DNA from: Bacteroidota bacterium | GTDB lineage: Bacteria > Bacteroidota > Bacteroidia > Flavobacteriales > Flavobacteriaceae | Assembly (NCBI GenBank): GCA_018267095.1 | Contig: JAFDZC010000018.1 | Span: 372,001 to 436,000, forward strand | Direction of reading: 5' to 3' | Length of the DNA: 64,000 bases | Shown here: positions 1 through 9,025 of the stretch, piece after piece | Numbering within the stretch: the stretch's first letter is position 1 | How the letters are laid out: every line of letters begins with the position of its first letter | Notes under the pieces: generated by a model | The model's input: the letters and a program-made list of their open reading frames with translations, nothing else | What the model was told of the DNA's origin: nothing | Databases searched by the model: none | Translations under genes and position numbers: made by a program

Positions 1-1
1 T

Positions 2-700
2 TACGGGCAGCGCTTTCAAGTTATTGGCGTGACCCAAAAGAAAGGCGGATCAGGCATTGATGTAGGTGGAGGTGACGATACATCCGCTTTTTTTCCGTCC
101 AATTTTTTGCGCAAACTCTATGGCGATAAAAATGATATGATGCTTCCGGTGATGGTGATTAAACCCGAAAAAGGATTTGATATTGACGAGCTCAAAGCAC
201 AAATCGGCCATAAACTCAGAGATTATCGCGGCATCAAGACCGATAGCATTGACAATTTTTTTATCAATATTCTCTCCGGACTGACTGATTTTATCGATAA
301 TATGGTTGCCCAACTCAACACCATTGGTTGGATCATCAGCGGATTTTCGTTGCTCGTGGGCGGTTTCGGAATCGCCAATATTATGTTTGTATCGGTCAAA
401 GAACGCACGCATCTCATCGGCATTCAAAAATCACTCGGAGCCAAAAACAAATTTATTTTACTGCAATTTTTATTTGAATCCGTTATTCTGTCGGTCATTG
501 GCGGTGTCGTTGGGCTGATTTTGGTATTCATCATCGCACAAGTACTCACCAATATGCTCGACTTTGAATTTGTCTTAGGCATAGGCAACGCACTGCTCGG
601 CACCGGACTCTCGGCTTTAATTGGATTAATCTCAGGCGTGTTGCCCGCTATTTCGGCTTCGCGATTAGATCCGGTGGAGGCGATCAGGACGGGGATGTGA
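2..700 (+). CDS. ABC transporter permease, MacB/FtsX-like (5' end outside window)
   Basis: C-terminal part of an ABC-type permease; the reading frame is open from base 2, so the gene begins before the window. The first residues resemble the end of a MacB-type periplasmic domain (RFQVIGV followed by KKGG). The last 130 or so residues hold three hydrophobic segments and the FtsX-domain pattern NIMFVSVKERTHLIGIQKSLGA, which is typical of MacB/LolC-type permeases, and the protein ends DPVEAIRTGM as these permeases do. The family couples an ATPase to export or to lipoprotein and envelope work across the inner membrane. The substrate cannot be read from this fragment and the ATPase partner is not in view. 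It is convergent with accD. Confidence 0.85.
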   Translation, partial: YGQRFQVIGVTQKKGGSGIDVGGGDDTSAFFPSNFLRKLYGDKNDMMLPVMVIKPEKGFDIDELKAQIGHKLRDYRGIKTDSIDNFFINILSGLTDFIDNMVAQLNTIGWIISGFSLLVGGFGIANIMFVSVKERTHLIGIQKSLGAKNKFILLQFLFESVILSVIGGVVGLILVFIIAQVLTNMLDFEFVLGIGNALLGTGLSALIGLISGVLPAISASRLDPVEAIRTGM

Positions 701-707
701 TTTTTTA

Positions 708-783
708 GAAGCTTCATCCCGCTGTACGCACTATCTTTTTTACGCAAGCTTCAAAAAGGATAGTCACTGCCATCGGGGCTAGG
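708..783 (+). repeat. Dispersed hairpin element, copy A
   Basis: Copy of the window-wide family: left arm starting GAAGC with CCCGCTGTACGC, a core that pairs as CTATC-TTTTT with AAAAA-GGATAG, and a right arm ending ATCGGGGCTAG. It lies between the convergent permease and accD genes, upstream of the accD terminator hairpin. Orientation is +. Confidence 0.75.
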
Positions 784-814
784 GGTTCTGTGTTTGCTTA
801 AAAAAATTCAATCA

Positions 815-840
815 TAAAAAAACCCGGCGTTCACCGGGTT
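815..840 (-). terminator. Rho-independent terminator of accD
   Basis: Read on the minus strand there is a perfect stem AACCCGG / CCGGGTT with a 6-base loop, followed by a run of T, just after the accD stop codon. Confidence 0.85.
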
Positions 841-844
841 CTCA

Positions 845-1699
845 TTATCTAATTTCGTTATTCTCAATCAAGTCAATGTACAAATTCACTTTGTCTTTGA
901 GTTCTTTTCGGTTGACGATAAAATCCAAAAAACCGTGTTCGAGTACAAATTCTGAAGTTTGGAAACCTTCCGGCAAATCTTTTCCGGTGGTATCACGCAC
1001 TACGCGCGGTCCGGCAAACCCAATCAAAGCGCCCGGCTCAGCAATGTTGATGTCGCCCAACATGGCGTATGAAGCAGTGGTTCCTCCGGTGGTCGGATCG
1101 GTACAAAGCGAAATATACGGAATCTTCGCATCGGCCAATTGCGCCAATTTGGCTGAGGTTTTGGCCAATTGCATGAGTGAATAAGCCGCTTCCATCATAC
1201 GCGCACCGCCTGATTTTGAAATCATCAAAAATGGAACACGATGTTTGATTGAATAGTCGATTCCGCGGGCGATTTTTTCACCTACAACGGCACCCATCGA
1301 CCCACCAATAAAACCAAAATCCATACAGCAAACCACCAAGTCTTTACCTTTCGATTTACCCACGGCAGTTCGCACGGCGTCGTTGAGTTTGGTTTTGTCC
1401 ATGACTTCTTTAAGGCGATCTGAATATTTTTTGGTGTCAAAAAAGTTCAACGGATCTTTTGAAGTCATCTTGGCGTCGAGTTCTTTAAATTCGTTGTTGT
1501 CAAACAAAATCTGAAAATACTCGGCACTGCCAATGCGCACGTGAAAGTTATCCTCGGGACTGACCCACATATTGCGCTCGAGCTCGTCAGCATCAATAAT
1601 TTTTCCGGTCGGTGTTTTATACCACAAACCTTTAGGAACATCTTTTTTATCTTCGGTAGCGGTGGTAATCCCTTTTTCTGTTCTTTTAAACCAAGCCAT
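845..1699 (-). CDS. accD: Acetyl-CoA carboxylase carboxyltransferase subunit beta, without zinc-ribbon cysteines
   Basis: Beta subunit of the carboxyltransferase that makes malonyl-CoA for fatty acid synthesis, working with AccA in the cytoplasm. The crotonase-like core is clear: SFIGGSMG-type loop ([18 protein letters not shown]), [27 protein letters not shown] and [12 protein letters not shown]. At 284 residues it has the family length. The N-terminal region that in E. coli and most bacteria carries a four-cysteine zinc ribbon is present in length and in its last motif ([12 protein letters not shown]), but contains no cysteine at all. It follows fbaA by 55 nt and probably shares its transcript. 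A gap motif GTTTAGAA repeats just upstream of the start. Confidence 0.97.
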   Translation of the reverse strand: MAWFKRTEKGITTATEDKKDVPKGLWYKTPTGKIIDADELERNMWVSPEDNFHVRIGSAEYFQILFDNNEFKELDAKMTSKDPLNFFDTKKYSDRLKEVMDKTKLNDAVRTAVGKSKGKDLVVCCMDFGFIGGSMGAVVGEKIARGIDYSIKHRVPFLMISKSGGARMMEAAYSLMQLAKTSAKLAQLADAKIPYISLCTDPTTGGTTASYAMLGDINIAEPGALIGFAGPRVVRDTTGKDLPEGFQTSEFVLEHGFLDFIVNRKELKDKVNLYIDLIENNEIR

Positions 1700-1754
1700 A
1701 TTTATGAGTTTAGAAGTTTAGAAGTTTAAAGTTGTTGCAACTAAAAACAGCTAA

Positions 1755-2822
1755 CTATAATGTATTTACGTTGTTTAAATCGGCAAATGCTTGCTCCAAT
1801 CGCTTGCAGAAAGTTACTTCGCCTTCGCGAACCCATTTTCTCGGATCGTAGTGTTTTTTGTTCGGTGCATCCGGACCTTCCGGGTTCCCGATTTGGGTTC
1901 TCAAATAGTCAATATTGTTCACCATATAATCGCGGATGCCTTCGGTGTACGCAAATTGCAAATCGGTATCAATATTCATTTTAATCACGCCATAGCTGAT
2001 GGCTTCGCGAATTTCCTCCAAGGTTGATCCTGAACCGCCGTGAAAAACAAAATCCACCGGATTGGCTGCGGTGTTGTATTTGTTCTGAACGTATTCTTGA
2101 GAATTTTTCAAAATTTTCGGAGTCAATTTTACGTTGCCCGGTTTGTATACGCCATGTACGTTTCCAAAAGCAGCGGCAATGGTAAAACGAGGGCTCACTT
2201 TCATGAGTTCTTCGTAGGCATAAGCCACTTCTTCGGGTTGGGTATAAAGTTTTGAGCTATCGACATCTGAGTTGTCCACGCCATCTTCTTCACCGCCGGT
2301 AATACCGAGTTCGATTTCTAAAGTCATGCCCATTTTGCTCATGCGCGCCAAGTATTCTTTACAGATTTCGATGTTTTCGTGCAAAGGCTCTTCAGATAAA
2401 TCAATCATGTGCGAACTATAGAGCGGTTTTCCGGTTTGGGCAAAGTGTTTTTCGCTGGCATCGAGCAATCCGTCTAACCAAGGAAGCAATTTTTTGGCGC
2501 AGTGATCCGTATGTAAAATCACCGTTGCTCCGTAGGCTTCAGCCAAAGTGTGAATGTGTTGCGCACCGGCAATTCCACCGGCAATAGCAGCTTTTTCATT
2601 GGCGTTTGACAAACCTTTTCCCGCATTAAAAGCGGCACCTCCGTTAGAGAACTGAATAATCACCGGAGCTTTGAGTTTGGCTGCGGTTTCAAGTACTGCG
2701 TTGATGGTGCTTGATCCGGTAACGTTGACGGCCGGAAGAGCGAAATTATGTGCTTTGGCGTAGCTGAAGATTTCTTGAACTTGATCACCGGTAGCTACTC
2801 CGGGTTTGATGTTGTGCGCCAT
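1755..2822 (-). CDS. fbaA: Fructose-bisphosphate aldolase, class II
   Basis: Zinc-dependent aldolase of glycolysis and gluconeogenesis that splits or forms fructose 1,6-bisphosphate. At 355 residues with an N-terminal GVATGDQVQEIFSYAK it is of the class IIA (E. coli FbaA) type. Visible active-site motifs are LHTDHCAKK (catalytic Asp and first zinc His), LEIELGITGGEEDG, FGNVHGVYKPGN (zinc His) and FHGGSGS with MNIDTD at the phosphate site. It sits upstream of accD in the same direction and has its own TAnnTTTG promoter box, so glycolysis and fatty acid precursor genes are linked on one transcript. Confidence 0.97.
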   Translation of the reverse strand: MAHNIKPGVATGDQVQEIFSYAKAHNFALPAVNVTGSSTINAVLETAAKLKAPVIIQFSNGGAAFNAGKGLSNANEKAAIAGGIAGAQHIHTLAEAYGATVILHTDHCAKKLLPWLDGLLDASEKHFAQTGKPLYSSHMIDLSEEPLHENIEICKEYLARMSKMGMTLEIELGITGGEEDGVDNSDVDSSKLYTQPEEVAYAYEELMKVSPRFTIAAAFGNVHGVYKPGNVKLTPKILKNSQEYVQNKYNTAANPVDFVFHGGSGSTLEEIREAISYGVIKMNIDTDLQFAYTEGIRDYMVNNIDYLRTQIGNPEGPDAPNKKHYDPRKWVREGEVTFCKRLEQAFADLNNVNTL

Positions 2823-2848
2823 GATGTTTATTTTAAGTTATAGGGTGA

Positions 2849-2856
2849 CAAAAATA
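2849..2856 (-). promoter_or_regulatory. -7 promoter box for fbaA
   Basis: Minus-strand TATTTTTG matches the Bacteroidota -7 consensus TAnnTTTG. It ends 26 nt before the fbaA ATG. Confidence 0.55.
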
Positions 2857-2869
2857 ATGATTTCTGTTT

Positions 2870-5419
2870 TTAGAACGGATAATTTATCCCAATATTTAAA
2901 ACTGAATTGGCAAAGTTGTAATCTCTGAACCACTTTTTGTTGGCGGTTTCAGCCGGATTGTAGGTTTTGAATCCAAAGTCAATTCTAAAGACAAAAAACG
3001 TCGCGTCATAACGCAGACCAAAGCCCGAACCTACGGCCAAATCTTGCAATGATTTAAATCCTTCAAAGACCGATTTTTCATCTTCAACATTGTCGAGTAC
3101 ATTCCATATATTACCCGAATCTACAAACAAAGCACCGTTGAATCGTTCAAAGAAATTAAATCGAAACTCACTGCTGATGGCAATTTTTAAATTCGCTTCA
3201 TTAAAGTCATTGAGCGATGAGCGACTGCCCGGGCCGAGTGAATACGCTTGCCAGGCTCGGTTATCGTTGGTTCCTCCGGCAAAATAACTTCGCGAGAACG
3301 GAATACTCTTAGAATTTCCGTACGGCACGGCCATGCCCACAAAGCTTCTAAAAGCCAAAACCTTTTTGTTTTTCATATCCCAATGTTTGATATATTCAAG
3401 CTCACCTTTGAGATATTGTGAATATGCCACTTCAAAAATAGTTTTGCTCGCGTCTTGACCACCGGTTTGTTTTGAGAGGTTGGCCAAAAGCGACAAGAAA
3501 TTTCCGGCTGATTCAAATTTGGTTCTGAATACATGAAATGTTTCGTCGTAAATATCCGATTTAGTGGTTTTTGACAGCGTAATGTTCGAAGCAAAAATCA
3601 AGTTATTTTCAGTAAGGCGGTTCGCTCGCTCAATGATGTTGTTGATGGTTTTTTGATCGGCGGTAGTTGCCGTAATGGTTCCGTTGTTGATGTCGGTCAC
3701 AAAACTGTTGATGCCCGAGGGAACATACAACTCATTATCACTGTTAAAATAAGCCGGATTGGCATTGTATTTAACAGCCAAATCATTCAAAGCAACATAC
3801 GAAGATTGGTAAACATTGAAGTAATTTCCGGGATTGACGTTCTTGACATACTGAATATTGAACAAGTCAAAGCGCATGGTTGTGGTTCGTCGCGGTGTCC
3901 ATGTATAAGTCATGGCGCCGGTAAAGTTTTCTTTGTCCAGCCCAATGTTCTTTTGTTTTGAAAAACCCATCGTGACCGAGGTGGACGGAATCATGCTTTT
4001 CGGGATGATTTTCTCGGTATTGAAAAACATAAAAATCCGTGGAAAATTAAGTTTCATATCAATTCCGTAATCAGAAACGTTGAAGAATCGATTGTCGGGA
4101 TTGGCCAAATCCTTTGACGAACCAATATTGCCGCGGGTCGCAATTTCAAAGGTTTCAGCACCGTTAAAAACGTTTTTAATTCCAAATGACAGCGTTCCCG
4201 AGATACCAAAATCCTGAATGTTTGAATGCGTAAAGTCAATTCCGTATCCAAAACTGAATTTTTCTCTCTGCGTGAGATAGATATCAGCAATCAGCGATTG
4301 ACCCAATGAGTCCGCAGGATTCTGACGATATCGAATGGACGGATAATTGAATACTTTCAAGTTCGACAAATAACGCGTAGTTAAGTTGCTGCGCAAATCC
4401 GAATAATAACTTCCCGGTGCAACAAAAACCGCATCAGTAATAGCTTTCGGACGATATTTGAGTTTGCCTTTACTGAATAAATTGAAGTTTTGAAAAGTGG
4501 TTTTTTTCTCGGCAACTTCAACGGTGTCTTTGGCGTTAAAATCGGTGTGAATATTTACTTCGCTGATTTTGTAAAGATTGAACGGTCGCGTTTTAATTGA
4601 ATCGCCGTCGTTGTATGAATAATTGTCAATTTTTAAATTGATGTTGGCTTTGTGATTTCCGTTGAGTGTGTCAATATCAAAACTCACGTTGGTGGGTTGA
4701 AAATTATAACCACCATTGTTTCTGAAATGAGTGGTGATGCGACTTTTCTCATCCTCAAGGTCAGAAGTTTTATATGGTTTTCCGGTTTTAATCAGAGAGT
4801 TGGCCGCGTTTTTTTTGTACAGCGAATCAAGCGCCGGAGTCAAAATTGTGGTTTTAATCGTGTCAATGATATATGGTTTTCCGGTTTGAATTAGATATTT
4901 TATTTTGGCCTTTTGTGTGTTTGAGGAATCAATTTCGTACGAAGCTTTTACATCAAAAAAACCGCGATTAAAATAATGCGACTTGAGTCGTTGAAGTGAT
5001 TTTTCGGTACTTTTTTTATCTAAAATGACCGGAGCTTCACCAGTTTTTCTCAGAAATTCATGAATGCCTTCATACCAAAAAGAATGGCCCAATCGATTGA
5101 CTTGTTTGGCCGAAAGCAACTTAGACATGCGTTTATATTTTTCCGGATTCTTGACAAACTTGGCTTTATAAATTGAGTCGTGTTTGAGGTTGGCCCAGTT
5201 GTAGAGATGCAACCGCAAATGAAAACCCAAAATAGAAGTGTTGGGTTTTTGATACACCAAGGCCGAAACTTCTTCAGTGTTGACTTTCTTGTTATTGACC
5301 AAAATTTCTGACTTGGTCAACAGCCTTTTGTTTTTCGGAACCCTTTTGAGTGTATTACAGGCAGCGAATATCATCCCGATTAGGATAAATAATGATATTT
5401 TTGTCGTAATGTTTCTCAA
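2870..5419 (-). CDS. tamL: TamL-like outer-membrane assembly protein (BamA/TamA superfamily lipoprotein)
   Basis: Large outer-membrane protein of 849 residues. The N-terminus is a lipoprotein signal (lipobox IFAAC, Cys about residue 21), which is the hallmark of TamL, the Bacteroidota counterpart of TamA, rather than of BamA. Residues from about 120 to 330 look like POTRA segments (for example SHYFNRGFFDVKASY and THFRNNGGYNF), and the C-terminal half is a 16-strand-type barrel domain (bacterial surface antigen family) ending in an aromatic Phe as beta signals do. It would work with TamB in inserting outer-membrane proteins. It is transcribed divergently from the SpoU methyltransferase gene only 38 bp away. 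TamL rather than another paralogue is inferred from the lipobox. Confidence 0.85.
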   Translation of the reverse strand: MRNITTKISLFILIGMIFAACNTLKRVPKNKRLLTKSEILVNNKKVNTEEVSALVYQKPNTSILGFHLRLHLYNWANLKHDSIYKAKFVKNPEKYKRMSKLLSAKQVNRLGHSFWYEGIHEFLRKTGEAPVILDKKSTEKSLQRLKSHYFNRGFFDVKASYEIDSSNTQKAKIKYLIQTGKPYIIDTIKTTILTPALDSLYKKNAANSLIKTGKPYKTSDLEDEKSRITTHFRNNGGYNFQPTNVSFDIDTLNGNHKANINLKIDNYSYNDGDSIKTRPFNLYKISEVNIHTDFNAKDTVEVAEKKTTFQNFNLFSKGKLKYRPKAITDAVFVAPGSYYSDLRSNLTTRYLSNLKVFNYPSIRYRQNPADSLGQSLIADIYLTQREKFSFGYGIDFTHSNIQDFGISGTLSFGIKNVFNGAETFEIATRGNIGSSKDLANPDNRFFNVSDYGIDMKLNFPRIFMFFNTEKIIPKSMIPSTSVTMGFSKQKNIGLDKENFTGAMTYTWTPRRTTTMRFDLFNIQYVKNVNPGNYFNVYQSSYVALNDLAVKYNANPAYFNSDNELYVPSGINSFVTDINNGTITATTADQKTINNIIERANRLTENNLIFASNITLSKTTKSDIYDETFHVFRTKFESAGNFLSLLANLSKQTGGQDASKTIFEVAYSQYLKGELEYIKHWDMKNKKVLAFRSFVGMAVPYGNSKSIPFSRSYFAGGTNDNRAWQAYSLGPGSRSSLNDFNEANLKIAISSEFRFNFFERFNGALFVDSGNIWNVLDNVEDEKSVFEGFKSLQDLAVGSGFGLRYDATFFVFRIDFGFKTYNPAETANKKWFRDYNFANSVLNIGINYPF

Positions 5420-5438
5420 GGGTTCGGGATATTTGATT

Positions 5439-5446
5439 CAAAAATA
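5439..5446 (-). promoter_or_regulatory. -7 promoter box for tamL
   Basis: Minus-strand TATTTTTG in the 38-bp divergent gap, matching TAnnTTTG, 19 nt upstream of the tamL ATG. Confidence 0.5.
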
Positions 5447-5457
5447 CATTTTTTTCT

Positions 5458-6186
5458 ATGGTTAGTAAAAACCAACTCAAGTTAATCGCGCGTTTGCAAC
5501 AAAAAAAATATCGCACAAATCATCAGCTTTTTACCGCCGAAGGTGTTAAGGTGATCGGTGAATTACTTGCGGCTCAATTTAAGTTACATCATTTGTATTA
5601 CACTGAACCTGTTTTTGAATCGGTTCCAGACCCAATGAAAAGCTTGGTTTCTGCTGCTGAATTGTCCAAAATGAGCGCGCTCTCAACGGCGAATAATTGT
5701 TTGGCGGTTTTTGAAATGCCTTTATCAAAACCAATAGTTAATCGAGGATTAATCGTTGCTTTAGACGATATCCGAGACCCGGGCAATTTGGGAACTATTT
5801 TGCGTATGTGTGATTGGTTTGGTATTGAACAACTCATTTGCTCGCATCAAACGGTTGATTTGTACAATCCGAAAGTGGTTCAAGCCACTATGGGTTCTTT
5901 GGCTAGAGTGCAGGTTCATTATGTTGATTTGCCTGAATTTCTGCTTTCAAGCTCGCTTCCGATTTTTGGAACTTTTATGAACGGAGAAAACATCTATCAG
6001 CAGGATTTGCCTAAAGAAGGCATCATCGTTTTGGGCAACGAAGCCAACGGAATCAGCGCAGCGGTAGAAAATTGTATTGCCCAAAGAATATCCATTCCAA
6101 GGTTTGGGAGATTTCAACAAACCGAAAGCCTTAATGTGGCTTCAGCAGCGGCTATTGTTCTGAGTGAGTTTTGCCGCTCGCTTTAA
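5458..6186 (+). CDS. TrmH/SpoU-family RNA 2'-O-methyltransferase
   Basis: SPOUT-class RNA ribose methyltransferase of 242 residues. An N-terminal substrate-binding part (KKYRTNHQLFTAEGVKVIGELL) is followed by the three SpoU motifs: DDIRDPGNLGTILRMCDWFG (motif 1 with the conserved Arg), IIVLGNEANGIS (motif 2) and IPRFGRFQQTESLNVASAAA (motif 3, knot that binds S-adenosylmethionine). The target is probably a 2'-O position in rRNA or tRNA. RlmB-like and TrmH-like members cannot be told apart from sequence alone, so no symbol is given. Its stop is 3 nt from the convergent porT gene. Confidence 0.9.
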   Translation: MVSKNQLKLIARLQQKKYRTNHQLFTAEGVKVIGELLAAQFKLHHLYYTEPVFESVPDPMKSLVSAAELSKMSALSTANNCLAVFEMPLSKPIVNRGLIVALDDIRDPGNLGTILRMCDWFGIEQLICSHQTVDLYNPKVVQATMGSLARVQVHYVDLPEFLLSSSLPIFGTFMNGENIYQQDLPKEGIIVLGNEANGISAAVENCIAQRISIPRFGRFQQTESLNVASAAAIVLSEFCRSL

Positions 6187-6188
6187 TT

Positions 6189-6893
6189 CTAATGGAAAGT
6201 AAAGTTAATCAGAACCGCTCTGGTTTTCATCGAGTTAATGTTACTTGTCCACGGACTATTCGGGTCAACATCGCGCACCAATTCATCTTTTAAACCAAAA
6301 ACACCTCTGATCGAAGGCGAAAACTTGAAGTATTCAAAATACAAATCAACTCCAAAGCCCACTTCATAATTCTGTGTCCATTGTTTCATACGGAACTTCT
6401 GTTGTGTATTGTCGTCTTTTGAGTTTTGATTGCTCGCTAAATTCATCGTCGTAGAGATTCCGCCTACCAAATAAGGACGGATATTTCCGGTTCTGGCCGA
6501 CGAAAATTTAAGCAATAAAGGCAAATGAATATAAGTCGAATTGACTTCGCGATCGCGATCAATCGGTTTGGTTAACGATGGGTAAGTAAGGTTTCTTTTG
6601 GTGTAATACAAACCGGGCTCAAAACGCAAATTCAAGAAATCCAACAAGCGCAAATCACCTACCAAACCTACGTTAAAACCGGTTGTTCTGTTAACTTCAA
6701 TATCGGGAGCATTGACTTTGTAGTCAAATTTAAAGTCATAAGAGTTGAATCCGAGAAAATAACCCCAATAAACGCGTTGTTTGTCAAAATTTTCCAGATT
6801 AATCAACGGGTCCTTGCCAAACATTTTTTTGGCCTTCTGGGCATGAGCCGAGAGCATCACGAGGAGAAATAGCCAAATAATTTTGTTTTTCAT
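6189..6893 (-). CDS. porT: PorT/SprT-like outer-membrane beta-barrel protein of the type IX secretion system
   Basis: A 234-residue protein with a signal peptide (cleavage likely after AHA) and alternating beta-strand pattern of a small 8-strand barrel, including FEPGLYYTKRNL and HLPLLLKFSSAR, ending in aromatic-rich NFTFH. It matches the PorT/SprT family, which is needed for type IX secretion and gliding. The neighbourhood supports this: it lies directly downstream of the ubiE/menG gene with 8 nt between them, an arrangement that I recall for sprT in flavobacteria. A generic porin-family barrel is the alternative. Confidence 0.8.
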   Translation of the reverse strand: MKNKIIWLFLLVMLSAHAQKAKKMFGKDPLINLENFDKQRVYWGYFLGFNSYDFKFDYKVNAPDIEVNRTTGFNVGLVGDLRLLDFLNLRFEPGLYYTKRNLTYPSLTKPIDRDREVNSTYIHLPLLLKFSSARTGNIRPYLVGGISTTMNLASNQNSKDDNTQQKFRMKQWTQNYEVGFGVDLYFEYFKFSPSIRGVFGLKDELVRDVDPNSPWTSNINSMKTRAVLINFTFH

Positions 6894-6901
6894 AAAGGCA
6901 A

Positions 6902-7639
6902 TTATTTTTTGGATGCCGAATAAATGGTAGCTGCACCAAACATTTGCGGTCTGTTGACGACTTCTATAAACCCAATTTTGCGCAAAATATTGTTGAGCTG
7001 TTCGCCAAACGGAAATGCCGCTGCTGATTCAGAAAGATAACCATAAGCCGATTGGTCTTTTGAAAATATTTTTCCGATGAGCGGAAGGATGAATCGCGTG
7101 TAAAACTGATAACCTTGTTTGAATGGAAATTTAGTTGGATTTGACGTTTCTAAAATCACGAAAATACCGCCGGGTTTCAGCACGCGCAAAATTTCTGAAA
7201 GTCCTTTTTCAAGGTGTTCAAAATTGCGAATTCCGAATGATACCGTAATCGCGTCAAAATAATTATCTTCAAACGGAATGTCTTCAGAATCGGCCAAAAT
7301 CAATTCGATTTTATCGTTGAGGTTTTGATTAGTTACTTTCTGACGTCCTATGTCAAGCATACCGGCCGAAATATCCAAACCAACAATGCGCTCGGCCGAA
7401 GTTTGGGTCAGCATGATGGCCAAATCGGCGGTTCCGGTGGCAATGTCTAGCGCCGTCTTCGGATTTTTTTCGGCGACCAAAGCAATCACTTTTTTACGCC
7501 AATTCATGTCTGTTCCCATCGAGATGATGCGATTGAGGCCATCGTAATTTCCGGAGATATTGTCAAACATCTGGGCAACCTGCTCTTTTTTGCTCAGCTC
7601 AGATGATTTATAAGGCGTGATTTTTTCGGTACTATTCAT
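6902..7639 (-). CDS. ubiE: Demethylmenaquinone methyltransferase (UbiE/MenG)
   Basis: Class I S-adenosylmethionine methyltransferase of 245 residues that adds the ring methyl group in the last step of menaquinone synthesis. Signature motifs are [13 protein letters not shown] (SAM-binding motif I), [20 protein letters not shown] and [16 protein letters not shown], all characteristic of UbiE/MenG. Flavobacteria use menaquinone, so the menaquinone role is inferred. It is the first gene of a pair with porT. Confidence 0.95.
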   Translation of the reverse strand: MNSTEKITPYKSSELSKKEQVAQMFDNISGNYDGLNRIISMGTDMNWRKKVIALVAEKNPKTALDIATGTADLAIMLTQTSAERIVGLDISAGMLDIGRQKVTNQNLNDKIELILADSEDIPFEDNYFDAITVSFGIRNFEHLEKGLSEILRVLKPGGIFVILETSNPTKFPFKQGYQFYTRFILPLIGKIFSKDQSAYGYLSESAAAFPFGEQLNNILRKIGFIEVVNRPQMFGAATIYSASKK

Positions 7640-7647
7640 AAGTGGGG

Positions 7648-7655
7648 CAAATATA
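7648..7655 (-). promoter_or_regulatory. -7 promoter box for ubiE-porT
   Basis: Minus-strand TATATTTG, an exact TAnnTTTG match, 8 nt before the ubiE ATG. The mRNA leader would be only a few nucleotides long. Confidence 0.55.
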
Positions 7656-7693
7656 CTACAAAGCCGTTTACCAAAAAACGTTTGTGGTGCATT

Positions 7694-8179
7694 TTAAGCC
7701 TTGCGGATGTAGGTTTCAAAAGTAAAGTCAAAAGCGTGTTTTTCGTCTTTCGGGTGGTATTCTTCAGCGGTGAGTTGCCAGTTTTTTGAATTCATCTCCG
7801 GAAAGAAAGTATCGGCTTCAGCTTCGGTGTGAACACGGGTTAGTTCAACGACATCTGCTATGGACAAAGCCTGAGTGTATATCTGTCCGCCACCGATGAT
7901 AAAGACGTCTTGATCTTGAGGAACTTGTCTTAGTGCTTCTTCCAAACTATTCACGGTCAAGCAATCATCTACTTGATAGCCCATTTGCCTTGATACAATA
8001 ATATGTGTGCGGTTGGGCAATTTTCCGGGTAAACTTTCAAAAGTTTTTCGACCCATAATAATGTAATGCCCCGAGGTGAGTTGTTTGAAACGTTTAAAGT
8101 CATCCGGCAAATGCCACAAAAGTTGATTGTCTTTGCCCAAGGCTCTGTTTTCGGCCATGGCTGCTACGAGAATTACCAT
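7694..8179 (-). CDS. folA: Dihydrofolate reductase
   Basis: NADPH-dependent enzyme of 161 residues that regenerates tetrahydrofolate for thymidylate, purine and methionine synthesis. Typical elements are VAAMAENRALGKDNQLLWHLPDD (near residues 4-27, containing the catalytic acid in HLPDD), MGRKTFESLP, NRTHIIVSR and FIIGGGQIYTQAL. It starts MVILVAAM. It is a single gene between ubiE and a divergent barrel gene. Confidence 0.97.
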   Translation of the reverse strand: MVILVAAMAENRALGKDNQLLWHLPDDFKRFKQLTSGHYIIMGRKTFESLPGKLPNRTHIIVSRQMGYQVDDCLTVNSLEEALRQVPQDQDVFIIGGGQIYTQALSIADVVELTRVHTEAEADTFFPEMNSKNWQLTAEEYHPKDEKHAFDFTFETYIRKA

Positions 8180-8297
8180 CCATCTATTTTTGAAAATTCA
8201 GATAAACTAATAAAATGTGTATCTTAGTCTGTAAGACCTGAATCCGTTAGTTCTGGACAAAATTACATTTAAATTCAAAATATAAATTCGGTTTGTG

Positions 8298-8305
8298 TAC
8301 CTTTA
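8298..8305 (+). promoter_or_regulatory. Weak -7 box for the barrel gene at 8315
   Basis: TACCTTTA, one base off TAnnTTTG, 9 nt before the ATG in an otherwise AT-rich 135-bp divergent gap. Confidence 0.35.
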
Positions 8306-8314
8306 AGCCACAAA

Positions 8315-9025
8315 ATGAAACCCATGCGCAAATTTGTTTTTCTGTTGTTGTTTACCACCCGATTTTGGGCTCAAGATATTCAACCAGAAGTGCTTCCATC
8401 GCCAATGATTGCGGTTGATTCGCTTTATCGCGAAGATCAATTTTATTTGGGTTTTACTTATAACATTTTGCTCAATATGCCCGGAGACGTCAATCAGAAT
8501 AAATTTTCTCCCGGATTCAAAGGCGGTTTTCTGCGCGATTTTCCGATTAATAAACGTCGGAATGTGGCCATTGCACCCGGACTTGGAGTGACTTATTCTA
8601 ATTATTTCCAAAGCTTGTTCATCACGCGCGTCAACGGAGAACCTTATTACAGCACTAAAACCGTTGGTTCGGCTTATCAGAAAAATAAGTTTGAAGAATT
8701 GTTTATCGATGTGCCTATTGAGTTTCGTTGGCGCACTTCACAACCGGTCGGGCATAAGTTCTGGCGGGTATATTCGGGTGTGCAATTCAGTTATTTAGTC
8801 TACAACAAATCAGTCTATATTGATGATGCAGTTGCGGTGCGCATCCACAACAATCCTGATTTCAGAAAATGGCAAGTAGGTTTATATATAGCTGCCGGAA
8901 ACAACAGTTGGAATTTATATGCTTATTATGGATTGTTGCCAATTTTTCGCGATGGAATTCAGGTCGAAGGCGAAACCATTAATTTGCATACACTCAACCT
9001 AGGGCTGATGTTCTATATTTTATAG
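8315..9025 (+). CDS. Porin-family outer-membrane beta-barrel protein, function unknown
   Basis: A 236-residue exported protein. A signal peptide ends near FWAQD, and the mature part has amphipathic strand pairs with aromatic girdles, for example FEELFIDVPIEFRWR and GFLRDFPINKRRNVAIAPGLGV, like the outer-membrane beta-barrel (PorT-like) domain. A second possible start (MRKFVF) lies three codons in. It is divergent from folA and its stop overlaps the convergent downstream gene by 6 nt. Its exact role is unknown. Confidence 0.75.
   Translation: MKPMRKFVFLLLFTTRFWAQDIQPEVLPSPMIAVDSLYREDQFYLGFTYNILLNMPGDVNQNKFSPGFKGGFLRDFPINKRRNVAIAPGLGVTYSNYFQSLFITRVNGEPYYSTKTVGSAYQKNKFEELFIDVPIEFRWRTSQPVGHKFWRVYSGVQFSYLVYNKSVYIDDAVAVRIHNNPDFRKWQVGLYIAAGNNSWNLYAYYGLLPIFRDGIQVEGETINLHTLNLGLMFYIL

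Noticed and set aside
708-783. Hairpin elements as ordinary terminators
   Set aside because: Copies F and H lie between divergent genes and copy I within an operon, they lack a T-run after the stem, and copies A, B and G have a separate normal terminator nearby.
1706-1728. GTTTAGAA repeated three times before accD
   Set aside because: Short AT-rich tandem in a 55-nt gap; too small to call a regulatory site.
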